A program made the position numbers and the translations under genes. Under the pieces are notes generated by a model. That model saw only the letters and a program-made list of their open reading frames with translations. It had not been told where the DNA came from and ran no database searches. A stretch of 64,000 nucleotides of DNA from Chamaecrista fasciculata (lineage: Eukaryota; Streptophyta; Magnoliopsida; Fabales; Fabaceae). This document shows, piece by piece, positions 47,833 to 58,621 of the stretch; position 1 is the first letter of the stretch; the number at the start of each line of letters is the position of its first letter. The stretch lies in NCBI GenBank assembly GCA_003254925.1, contig QANZ01022632.1, positions 62,001 through 126,000 on the forward strand, read 5' to 3'.

Positions 47833-48355
47833 GGCCAAAATGCATTTTTGGTAACTCTATTTTTGGGGTAGGTTGTCATTCAGCCCTCTATCTTTTTTTT
47901 TCTTGCAATTTTAGTCCTAAAAGTTTTTCAAAAGTTTCACCACTCTTTGGTCTCAAACCTTTTTTAGGACTCGATTTGATCTTATTTGTTGATGATTTCA
48001 ACAGGATAAGAGAAAAAAATCAACAATAACAACTCGTAATTCTAAATTCATCGCATTTTGACTTGAAACAAGAAAGATAAGACCAATTTCACTCATTCGG
48101 CCGTGAAATGAGTGACCCACCATACTTTGGAGTCAAATTTAATCTTGTTCGCTGAGGTTCTTATTGGATAGAGAAATAATTCGTCAAAAGCAACACATAA
48201 CTTTGGACCCATTACATTTGAACTTGAAATGAGAGAAGTATGGTTCAATTGTTGAAAGTAAAAAATGAAATTTTTAAAAAACTTCTAGAATCAAAATAAC
48301 AAAGAGAAAAAATAGATAAAGGGTTTGACGGTAACCTACCCCTAAGATAAAGAAC
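47833..48355. mobile_element. Fold-back element, GGCCAAAATGC...AGAACCA
   Basis: The left arm TTTTTGGGGTAGGTTGTCAT pairs with the right arm GACGGTAACCTACCCCTAAG, and 'ttttagtcctaaaag' with 'cttctagaatcaaaat'. A clear duplication was not found. Confidence 0.55.
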
Positions 48356-48608
48356 CAAAGATATTTACTAATATGGTGTCTCATTATTTTTTTCTTTTTT
48401 GAGTAATAACAGTTTTTCTCTATCCTCTCTTGAATTGATCCTTTTATTAAAGAGTGAGTTTTGGATTTTAGAAAATATTTGCTATCCTATATAGTAGCTT
48501 TTCAATTAGTTGGCCATGTTTGAAGAGTGATAGCTTATGATTCTCAAAGAGATGACTAAGGTGTGTTGCCTTCTTTTGTTGTTATCTTCTTTATCATATA
48601 AGAAAGAC

Positions 48609-48800
48609 TAAAAGCAGAGCACATCTCTTGGTTGCCTGCCACGTGTCACTGTAAATTAAATTGTCATAAAAACGTTTTATGACAATTCGACCAATGGTAG
48701 CTATCCACGTATTTTCTCATTTTATTTGGTATTTTTATATGATCAATTTATATACACATGTCAATTGTCACACTAAGAGAACCAATCACGTTTTACATAT
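48609..48800 (+). repeat. Promoter-like block, copy 2
   Basis: It matches the inverted block at 38755-38945: AAAAGCAGAGCACAT, GCCTGCCACGTGTCACT, AACGTTTTATGACAATTCGA. It lies about 390 bases before the RPA70-like gene and carries a CCACGTG G-box. Confidence 0.7.
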
Positions 48801-49186
48801 TCGCCACCAAAGCATATAAAAGTTTGACATGTGTATATTACCATTTAAGTCTTCAAAATTTCGTTTAGTATAAATTAAGAATACACATGGGCTATTTATT
48901 GTGATTGCATTAGTGTGATCAAGCTGGATCACACAATAACCTATATTTAGAATGATTGTAATATCATATTCAATTAAATCTTCAATTTGGCCAAGTCATA
49001 ATTTAATCAAATTGATTGGTAGTGAATGCATTTTAAAAACATACCATATCTGATTAATACTGCTAATTAAAAATTGATATTTGCCATAACGATTTTAGCA
49101 GTATAAATGTCCCATGATCATTGTTCTGCCAACACCAAAATTACACGCCGTAATATTTTTTCATAACGTGACCTAGAGGTGCCAGT

Positions 49187-51526
49187 ATGATGAACCAAAA
49201 GTTTGATCGCGTTTCGGCCATTAATCCTGTCATTCGACCCAACTTCACAATCAAGGTTCGCATTGTTCATTTATGGCACCGGGCATCGTACAGCTATGAT
49301 AAATCAGCGGATGCAGGCGAGGGCATGATTGAATTTGTGCTTTGTGACAATGAGGTGATTTGTGTTTTATTAATTTGTATATTATATAATATTTTTTCAT
49401 ATCTGTACAGATCCTTATTATACTCTAATGAGTCTGAACATTTAACTGTTTTTTAGAATGGATTAATCGAGGGAGTCATACAGAGCCGTTGTATGAAAAA
49501 ATTTAGGCGAGAAGTCAAAGAAGGTCAAGTGTACATTATGTCGCAGTTCGGAGTCGGTCACAATACGAGCAATTTTCGTGCTACCCATCACGATTATAGG
49601 ATCATGTTCCATAAGAGTACTATGGTAGTCAATCAACCCGATGATCCAAGCATTTCTCGATATGGGATTGTCGTCACACCGACTTCGTCCATATTTGATA
49701 AGGACACCAACTTAAATCACTTAGTTGGTTAGTAGGTTGTTTTTTTTTTTAGTATAAACATATTAACTTACGTAAGAAATATGTTATCTGATGTATATCT
49801 ATAAATGCTTGGATCTGTGTTTGGTATTAATCCAGATATCATGGGAAAGTTATGTGGCGTACATTATTTTTCTGATGACAAAGATAATGCCAAGAATCGC
49901 ATAGTGGTCGACATTCAAGATAAGGAGTGAGATATACTCACATTATATATATATATGTATATATCTTATGGTTCTTCATTCGTATATAATATTATTTGCA
50001 ATTAAATACTATTTTAGAGATTCTAATTCATATCATTTAATCACTTTTTCTTAGGAAAAACGTCATATCCGTCACACTTTGGGCCCAATTTGCAGATCAA
50101 GTTATGCATTATATGTCTAATCACAATGAGGGTCCCATTATTATGGTCGTCCAATGGGCTCGAATCAAAGATTTTAATGGAGTGCGTCAGGTTACAAATT
50201 CTTATTATGCAACCCGTGTTCTCATGAATCTTGATATTCCTCTTTTCAAAGAATTCAAGGATTCTCTCGGACCGGATGATCTCATGATTCCGAATTCAAC
50301 TTCTTCGAAAAATGCTACATCACTCTCTGGTGAATCGGTGGTTCACGTCAATGACCTGTATGAAGCATCCGACCAAACCATTTGTTCTATTATTGCTACC
50401 GTACTGAAGGTTGATACTGATTTGGGTTGGTTTTACGAAGCATGCAAAAAGTGCTCTTCAAAAGTCAACCCGTCTGGTCGAGGCTTCCATTATGATAAGT
50501 GTTTCCAACTTTATCCGAGTTGCCAAATCAAGTATAGTTTACTACGTGTTCTAAATTTGTGCACATAATTTATAAATCTGATTTTTTCTAATATGATGAT
50601 TCTATAACACTATATTTCAAAACATGACAGATACAAAGTGCAAATCATGGTGATTGATGATACCGGAACTGCTGTTATAACACTTTTTGATAGAGAATGC
50701 GCCAAATTCCTAGACATGACAGCTGAACAATTATGCAAGACTACAAATCAGGTAAATATTAAGTTTACTATTTGATATTTTTCTCCTATTATCAATTATT
50801 CTGTAAATCGCGGTAATATTAATATTTGACATTTTTTTTTCCAACTACCAATTTTATTCTGGTAATATCCATATGCAGACGGACGATGATCAGAGCCAAA
50901 TTCCTAAAATATTTGATCGTTTTTTGGGCAAAAAATTTTTATTCAAGATCAAGGTTAAAGCTTTCTCCCAAAACATGATGCCGTCATTCACTGTCAACAA
51001 AATGATTGATCACGAGGATACTATTAAGCGCTATGACATATCATCCACGGTATTAAATTCTAAACGATGTTTTATCATATTAATTATAAAATTAAAAGCA
51101 TCAATTATATCAATATTAATGGTGGTTAATTCCCGTGGTAATTTCTTCAGGATATCGTTCAAGAAAACACATCTACTGAAAATGATGGCGAGATTAGTGA
51201 GAAGGTATAATTTATTAACAATCATTCTAATTTATTTGTTGATATATTAATATATGTATCGATCTAACAAAACATCAACTATATTTTAGGGATCAATTTC
51301 TCTAGGTGATGACGATTTGAAGACACCCGAAGTCAGTCGATCAAAGATTGATGTGATCGTTGATAATTCTGTTCCATTCACGGATCTGACTACTTCGCCA
51401 GATGATGAGTCTGAACCTTCATTGAAGAGGAACTATTCGGATGATCATTCTATGGGAAAGGAGGTCGGTGAACAGTCAAGCAATAAAATGAAGTTGCTGA
51501 AGAAGATAAAGCTAGAGAAGAATTGA
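49187..51526 (+). CDS. RPA70-like single-stranded DNA-binding protein
   Basis: RPA70 is the large subunit of the heterotrimer that coats single-stranded DNA. Eight exons join in frame: 49187-49354, 49457-49727, 49836-49926, 50055-50531, 50631-50751, 50879-51049, 51151-51204 and 51290-51526 (529 residues). The N-terminal OB fold (DUF223-like) has FTIKVRIVHLWHRASY, EGMIEFVLCDNE and VKEGQVYIMSQFGVG. The middle OB fold has NVISVTLWAQFADQV. The C-terminal Rep_fac-A_C-like domain has a zinc-type cysteine set (ACKKCSSKV, DKCFQLYPSC) and YKVQIMVIDDTGTAVITLFD. The tail is acidic then basic. All splice sites are GT-AG and no stop interrupts, so it looks intact. It is shorter than housekeeping RPA70 and belongs to the expanded plant RPA-like group, part of which comes from Helitrons. 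Confidence 0.88.
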
Positions 51527-53166
51527 TGTCTTAATGTGTTGCAAGGTTCCATAGAACTGATGTCTTAATTTGTGTCACATGTTCTTATATTGTTGGTGCT
51601 TTTTGTAGTATGTCTTTTTAAGTTGGGTGATATGTTGGGATTTTGACTGTTTGTTGGATTGTGTGGTGTTCCTATGTTTTTTAAATTATATAGTCATTAA
51701 GATCTAATTTTAATGTACCAATTAAATATTGAATCTTAATCATTCATGTTGATTAGAGCATTCTGCCTTTTGAACAAAATAATTGTTTATGATTTAATTT
51801 TACCCGATGATCGGGGCTTTGAAATTTTAGACTTCAACGCCGAATCAAAACTCATTTTGGTTTGATATAAAATGTAAAATTTGTAGCTTTACGTAAATTA
51901 AACATATTTTTGACGGCTGTATCACGTCAAATGTGTTTAGATATGAGTTTTGTAATTTCAAAACTTGAAAATCATAACGATTTTAGTGATCAAAGGTTTT
52001 AAAATCAACAAAATAACATTTTTTTATTTTTTTCGTTTGTATTTGATTATTTATATCTAATAATAAATTTATTTTTTTAACCTAATACTTTATAAATACT
52101 AATTAAGATATTTTATATAAGAAAGTAAAAAATCAAAGTAAGCATGATACATTTTCATAATTATTTTTTAATAATCATATACTTCGACCTCTTAAAAATA
52201 TACAAATTGATAATTTAGTTGATTTTTTAAAAAAATTAATCTATATACTAACTGAATATTTTCATTATTAGAAATATGTCAGACACGCTTTAGATATATA
52301 TATATAAATATATACATATATTTAAACCTATTGCGTTTTTTTTTTCAACTTTCGTTAATAAATCTATTCACTTTAATTGTCATTCATATTACTCATTAAA
52401 TGACTTTCCATTATTATTAATTTTAAATGTGATTAAATATATTTTGATTATCATAAATAGTTAGATTTGTAAAAGTCAATTCAAATTTGATGATATAAAT
52501 CTTTGGCAATCAAGTTTTGGTAATCAATTAATCATGATTTGGCAATCAATCAATCAAAATTTGGCAATCAATTAATCACGTGTATTCTTAGCCAAACAAA
52601 TCATGATTTGCCAATCAATTCACCTACTTTAAATAGTGTATGAATAACAGACATCTTCCTTGGCAATCAATTCATATTATGTAAATTTTATCATTGGTGG
52701 CCAATCATACCATATAAATTGCTAATGTAAGATATTCTAGATGATAAATACTTAACTTAATCAGGAAAGGAAAAAAAATAAATACATTACACAAATCGAG
52801 ATTTTTTGATTTCTTGATTTAAACTATATATATATATGTTTTTTTCCTTCAAAAGTGCATTAATTTGTGTTAAATTGCAGTGTCTGTTAGACTTGCATAA
52901 TACTATGAAAGGACAAAGAATTTTAAGATAGGAATTTTATTTTAATAATACAAAAAAAAACATGTCTAAATATTTATATTTTTTAAATAATACTATGAAT
53001 TACTTTATGAATTACTTTATATTTTTAAATTATGTTTTTATTTTTTAAACATGTCTAAATATAATACAGTGAATTACTTTATATTTTCAAATTATGTTTT
53101 TATTTTTTAAACAAAGTATAATTTAATAAAAAATATTATTGTAATTATATTTGTATTTTTTAAANG
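51527..53166. other. 3' flank and AT-rich intergenic DNA
   Basis: No gene was seen. TTTGGCAATCAATTAATCA-like phrases recur around 52500-52690. A single N lies at 53165. Confidence 0.35.
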
Positions 53167-53280
53167 GAAACATTTTATATTCATAAGGTTTACGGCATTA
53201 ATCATTTATAAGTATCAATTTGTGTGTATATAATAACACACTATTATATTATCAAATTTTCAACTATTAATTCGATAAAT
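53040..53280 (+). repeat. Upstream block shared by the two F-box-like genes (copy 1)
   Basis: GAATTACTTTATATTTTCAA, ATTGTAATTATATTTGTATT, AATCATTTATAAGTATCAAT and TTGTGTGTATATAATA recur at about 56570-57175 upstream of the second F-box-like gene. This shows that the flank was duplicated together with the gene. Confidence 0.7.
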
Positions 53281-53877
53281 AATTAGGGTAATTTTTTTAT
53301 AAAAATACGCTATATTTTGTAATTTTTTTTCAACGATCAATTTGTGTGTATATAATACCACACTATTTGTCTTTTTATTGGAAGTGTACAATTTTGTTTC
53401 TTTGTACTTGAGATGCCTTATTTGTATTAGAGATACCTTCACAATCGAGTAAATATAACGAAGATGCCTTATATAAGTTGCCTATTTCAAGTATGATCTG
53501 ATTTGCTTTGATCTTCATCATGGTGATTGCAAATTAATTTATGATTTACATATGTATGAAATTTATAAATGTGTCTAGAAAAATCAATTTGCATGTAATC
53601 TTGGTAAATTTTGTACCATATCATTAATGGGTTGCTCTATCCCCTCAAAACCAATCAATTTAAATATCCGTGACATTTACGCATAGATGTGGTTCGCATC
53701 AGTTGGAATATTCGACAACTTTTTTCTTAGTAGAACTCAGAGGGCGTTCTGTAATTTATGGCGGTGTAGTTTCTCATTCAGCAAGGTATAATAGCAAGCA
53801 CACGTCTCAATTGCTTACTAAATTTAATTAATTAGTTTGTAATATGTTTGTTTTGTTGCGTACTTTCCAGTGATATT

Positions 53878-55113
53878 ATGACTGCACTATTCCGTTTAGG
53901 TGACTATGAGTTACCGAACGATATGATGCACACAATTATGTCATTTATGACGACTGAGGACCTTTATGAAGGCCGAAGGGTGTGCAAAAATTGGGACAAT
54001 AGTGTTCGTGACAAGGAGTTCGCTCTATTTTATAACAAATTCTCAAAAGCAAATAAAGAATCTCATCTGTTATCAATCGATTGTGGTAATTATCTCGACC
54101 CATATAGGATATTTATCACTATATCCAAAAGGTACATTAACAGGGAAAAATGGCAACAGATCATTCCAAGAGTTGGCTTTAATCCATTAGTTAAGTTGTT
54201 TGTGTTAGGATCAATTGATGGTTTGATCTGTTTGCAAACTGATCCGAGACATTCCAAGCTTTTCTTTGTTATATGCAATCCTGTCACAGGTCAAACAATC
54301 AATGTGAAGCCTCCTACCAATGAAAATGATATTAGTAAGTTTTTTTTTTTTTTGCAATTACTGGTTCGATATGTACATTATTGGTACGATATGTACATAC
54401 AATTTATCACTGATATATAAATTTATTTTTATTGTATACAGCATTTCTCAAAACGTCCTTTGCATTTAATGCTACTATCAAATCATATGTGATCATATTT
54501 ATGTGGAATATGTCTGGCATGGAAGATCATTCATGTTTGTCAACGTTCACAACTACTTCACGTGCTTGGTCTCAACCACAAATCTGCCAACAAGATATTA
54601 AGGAACTTTTCGAAACCTGTATGCATATCAATGGGAAGAGTTATTGGTTGGCTGAAAGTGTAAACAAAAACAATGGAAGGTATGTGCACATCGTTTGTTT
54701 GATGTCGGAAAGAATGAGTTCACTACGTTTGACATGCCTGGTGAAAATAAAAAAAAAGACATGGAAATTGTCGTCAACCGACAACTCACTCAACCCGTTT
54801 TGGTGGGGCTCCTTATTATTCGTATGAAGTTTGGCGCTTAGTAGATAAATCAGTCAATACCGGTTGGTGGGAAAGAATTTTAGCACTTAATCCCGTTTCA
54901 GCGAACGTAGAATTTATTTGTTACTCGGAAGGAAGATGTGTATTTTCAAACTACTATAGCAAATTATACGACAATGACAGTATGTGTTCTAAAAGAGTTT
55001 ACTACATTGGTCGTGAAGTTGCTGCAATAATCAAGGAGATACGCGAGAAACTACCATTTAGCTTTTCAATTAACGGCTGTACCAAGTATTGTGGTTCTTT
55101 GACTAATTTTTAA
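53878..55113 (+). pseudogene. F-box-like gene, broken by frameshifts
   Basis: F-box proteins choose substrates for SCF ubiquitin ligases. Exon 1 (53878-54334, 457 bases) is intact and encodes ELPNDMMHTIMSFMTTEDLY and RRVCKNWDNSVRD (F-box, residues 10-50), then GSIDGLICL and NPVTGQTINVKPP. Exon 2 starts at 54442 (TFLKTSFAFNATIKSYVI). After HIVC (about 54698) the frame is lost: DVGKNEFTTFDMP continues in a second frame, DNSLNPFWWGS is back in the first, and PYYSYEVWRLVDK to the end (GCTKYCGSLTNF, stop 55111-55113) is in a third. The neighbour at 57368 gives the alignment. Sequencing error could explain one shift but hardly all. Confidence 0.8.
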
Positions 55114-57066
55114 ATGTGTCTTAAATTCGTGCCCAGGTATTAGGCGCAGCGTGTTTCTGATTCAGTGTTTTTCATGTTAACGCAGTCTTATGACAATGAT
55201 TTGCTAATAATTTTCTTCCCTAATATTCATACCCTAATTCTTACTTGGGGTTATCCTTATTAATTCTTAGTTTATTATCTAGCTACGTAGGTAGGTAGTT
55301 TGGAAATTTAAAATTCTAAATTTAATAAGATAAATCTTTTTAAATTGGTCATAAGGTACGTTTTATAGGCAACTCTAAAAATTTAATCAAACTAAACTTA
55401 ACTAAAAAAAATTCTTTAAAATAAAATAAATGTGGTATGTGGCCATGTCTGTGCATTTATAATATAGAAGTGAGATGTCATCAAAAAAATAATATAGGAT
55501 TGAGATGATTTTTACCTAATTAATGTGATTGGACAATGATTATGATTAAATTTGAATATTAAATTTCAAACACGTATATGGAAAAAATTTTTTGATGAAT
55601 TTGAAAACTTTCAAATATCATAATTAGACATAAACATATTGTAAAATAATAATTATATTAAAATTAAATATAAATGACAGTCTTTTTTAGATACCGTAAT
55701 TACCATTATAATGAATTGATTATTCATATTGATTGATTTGGTCATTAAAAAAGTATGTATTTTTAATGTAGCGACGGATTATAATCATTGCTATTTAATT
55801 TGTAAGAAAATCAAATATCTACCTTTATGTGAATTCAATTTGTAATAAGGTTATATATAGTCTAATTTTCATTGTAATTATTTTCATATGACATTTATTG
55901 GAACTAATTTGCATGCTTTATGTGTATTTACATTTGTTAGAATTAATTGTTTTAAAATCATATTTGCCTTCATATATTTCTTACTCTTCTATTGCTTTAT
56001 TTATTTATTGTTATTGTTGGATAAAATTCTATTTGCTGAATTTTTGACACATTGTTTCACTTTTTTGATAGTTGGAAAAAGCACAAATTATAAACATATA
56101 TTAAACTCTAAGATTCCACTATAATTTTCTATTATCATATGAAAAATAGTCGTTGAATTTTCCTTTATCGATATTGGTATTCAATGTAAAGTAAAAATTC
56201 AGATTTCGCCTAAATTTGGAATAGAAAAAAAAATCATACAGGTCAATAGAAATACAAAAAATAGCGTGCATCTTTCAGGGGAAATAACATTATGGCCTTT
56301 AAAATTCCAATTTCAACTTTTGAAAAGTCATATTCCCCAAGAGAAACACAAAACATTATTTATTAATGATCACATATTATTATTGTATTATTATAAATAA
56401 ATAATCTTAGGAGAAATAAAATGTGAGCTTAAAAATTTCAATTGTAATTATGACAATTTATTTTGATGTAATGATATGTCCACAAATTTAGCATTTTTTA
56501 ATTAGGTTAGTTTTAAAATTATAAAAAAAACGTAGATTTTCATTACCAGCTATTTCAATACTAACGTATGAATTACTTTATATTTTTAAATTATATTTTT
56601 ATTTTTAAAAAAATATATATTGTAATAAAAAATGTTATTGTAATTATATTTATATTTTTTAAAAATTAATTTATATAAAAACTAATTTATTTGAATTTAT
56701 CCAGGTGTAATTTGATAGTTTTGCCGGGTTATTTTATGTTACTGTTTCTAAATTAAATTGAGCAATTTTAGATTAAAAAAAAATTGTAAACGTCCCCGTA
56801 CGCTAAAGATCTACAAACCATATGGTGTCATGTTATTTAACATTTTTTAAATTAGATAAAAAAATTCTAAATATATTAATTGCTTTGCAAGGGAAATTCT
56901 TAAATATATGCGTTGGGTAATTGATTTATAAGTATCAAATACAATTCATGGTATTTCCTTTTCACTATTTTACAAATAAGGAAACATTTTATTCCACGTG
57001 CAAATACAATTCTTTTACAACTTCAACATGTCTAAATATTTCCTTTTCACAATTTTACAAATAAGG
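55114..57066. other. AT-rich spacer between the tandem F-box-like genes
   Basis: No gene was seen. The right part repeats the upstream block of the first F-box-like gene. Confidence 0.4.
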
Positions 57067-57367
57067 AAACATTTTATATTCATGGTATTCACGGAATTAA
57101 TCATTTATAAGTATCAATTTGTGTGTATATAATACCACACTATTATATTATTAAATTTTCAATATTAACGGTAATTGATTTGCACGTTGCCGCGTTCAAA
57201 AACATTTTGATTAGGTTCATACTCTTCCTATTACTTTGTCGTTTTCATCGCTTCAGTCTACATCAACATTGTTTAAGGTATGTAAATCGACAATATTAAT
57301 TTTTGTATACTCTTAACTTTTGTATTAGTGTATATCAGAATTTGATATTTTTACTCCTAGGAATTAA

Positions 57368-58513
57368 ATGGATTGTATCTTCCGAGTCGGTGAATTTGAG
57401 TTACCTGCTGACATTATGCACGTTGTGATGTCAAATTTCTCAATTGAAGAGTTATTCGCTTTTCGCCTGGTCTCAAAAAATTGGAACAGAAGTATAAGAG
57501 ACATAGAATTTATGTTATACTACAACAAGTTCTGCCAAAAAAATAAGGAACGTCATATTATTATATGTGATTTTGGAAGGCATATCGGGCCTCATAGAGC
57601 CTTTGTTAGCATCTCAAGCGAATATATCAACAAAGAGCATTGGGACACTTTGTTGCCACGTTATGGGTGCTCTAATGATATTATATTTGATGTCATTGGC
57701 TCTATCGATGGTCTAATTTGCTTGGAATCTGAGAATTACAATAAAATGCCTATTTGGATAATCTATAATCCAGTCACAGGGCAGACGATTGACGTCAGTC
57801 CACCCGATTCACGTGGCCAAATTAGTAAGTTTAATTATTGTCAATATACTATACATTTTGTTTTATTTTTAAGTTGTTTATTGTTCATAAACGAATATGT
57901 TATATATTAATTTTGGTCCGTGAATAAAATTACAGACGTTATCAGGTCAGCCTTTGCATATGAGGCCAATATCAAGTCATACATAGTTGTAATTATGTGG
58001 AAGACGACTCTTAACCAAGACCAATCATGGATTTCAATGTTTGCAACGTCCACACGTAGTTGGTCAACTCCAATGATGTGTGAATATAATGTTGGCTTAC
58101 TGCACGAACAAGGAATTTATATATTTGGCAACATTTATTGGTTGGCGACCATCGAGAGACATCATAAAGAGCAACAAATGCACATCGCCTGTTTTAATGT
58201 CGCCAATTCTGAATTCAGTCATTTGGCACTTCCAGATATTCAACGTGGTAGTAGTCTGAAACTGATAGATGCAAATAATTCCCTTGCTGTTGTATCAAAA
58301 AGCCCTCAAGACTTCATTCCGTTGGATTTCTATGATGTTTGGTGTAAATCAACAACATCAACAAACCACAGTGGTTGGGACAGGATTGTATCAGCGGGTC
58401 CCGTTTTGGCCACATATCAATTCCTTTTCTACACTGAGGATAAGTGTGTTTTCGCTGACCCTTCTATCAAATTCAATTATAGAGATGGTAAGTGTGGAAA
58501 GTATTTGTTCTAA
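57368..58513 (+). CDS. F-box-like protein, C-terminus probably shifted
   Basis: Two exons, 57368-57824 and 57936-58513, join in phase 1 to give 344 residues. The F-box region has ELPADIMHVVMSNFSIEELF and FRLVSKNWNRSIRDIEF. Later blocks are GSIDGLICLES, NPVTGQTIDVSPPDS, SAFAYEANIKSYIVVIMW, YWLATIERHHKEQQMHIACF and WDRIVSAGPV. Exon 1 has exactly the length of its neighbour's exon 1. The frame stops at 58513, but homology with the neighbour goes on in another frame to 58621 (FRIKGCVNYVRSLTTF). So either a small deletion near 58485-58540 removed the true C-terminus, or the shorter protein is used. No kelch or LRR repeats were seen; the C-terminal part is not a type I can name. Confidence 0.7.
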
Positions 58514-58621
58514 ATAGGAAGTGCAATGTTTACACAGTTGAAGGAGATCCACGGTACCGTACCATGTAAGTTTCGTATTAAAGGTTGTGTCAATTACGTT
58601 CGTTCTCTGACAACTTTCTGA
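58514..58621 (+). pseudogene. Out-of-frame C-terminal tail of the F-box-like gene
   Basis: The frame with QLKEIHGTVPCKFRIKGC and VNYVRSLTTF aligns with KEIREKLPFSFSINGC and TKYCGSLTNF of the first copy. It is disconnected from the main frame by about 2 bases. A GTAAGT donor at 58485 with a TTTACACAG acceptor would make an intron of only about 50 bases and does not restore this frame. Confidence 0.55.

Noticed and set aside
50873..51250. 125-codon frame read through past 51049
   Set aside because: The part after 51049 is intron of the RPA70-like gene; the donor GTATTA and the next acceptor restore the family frame.
58485..58535. Short intron that would repair the second F-box-like gene
   Set aside because: At about 50 bases it is too short for a plant intron, and it does not restore the frame of the conserved tail.
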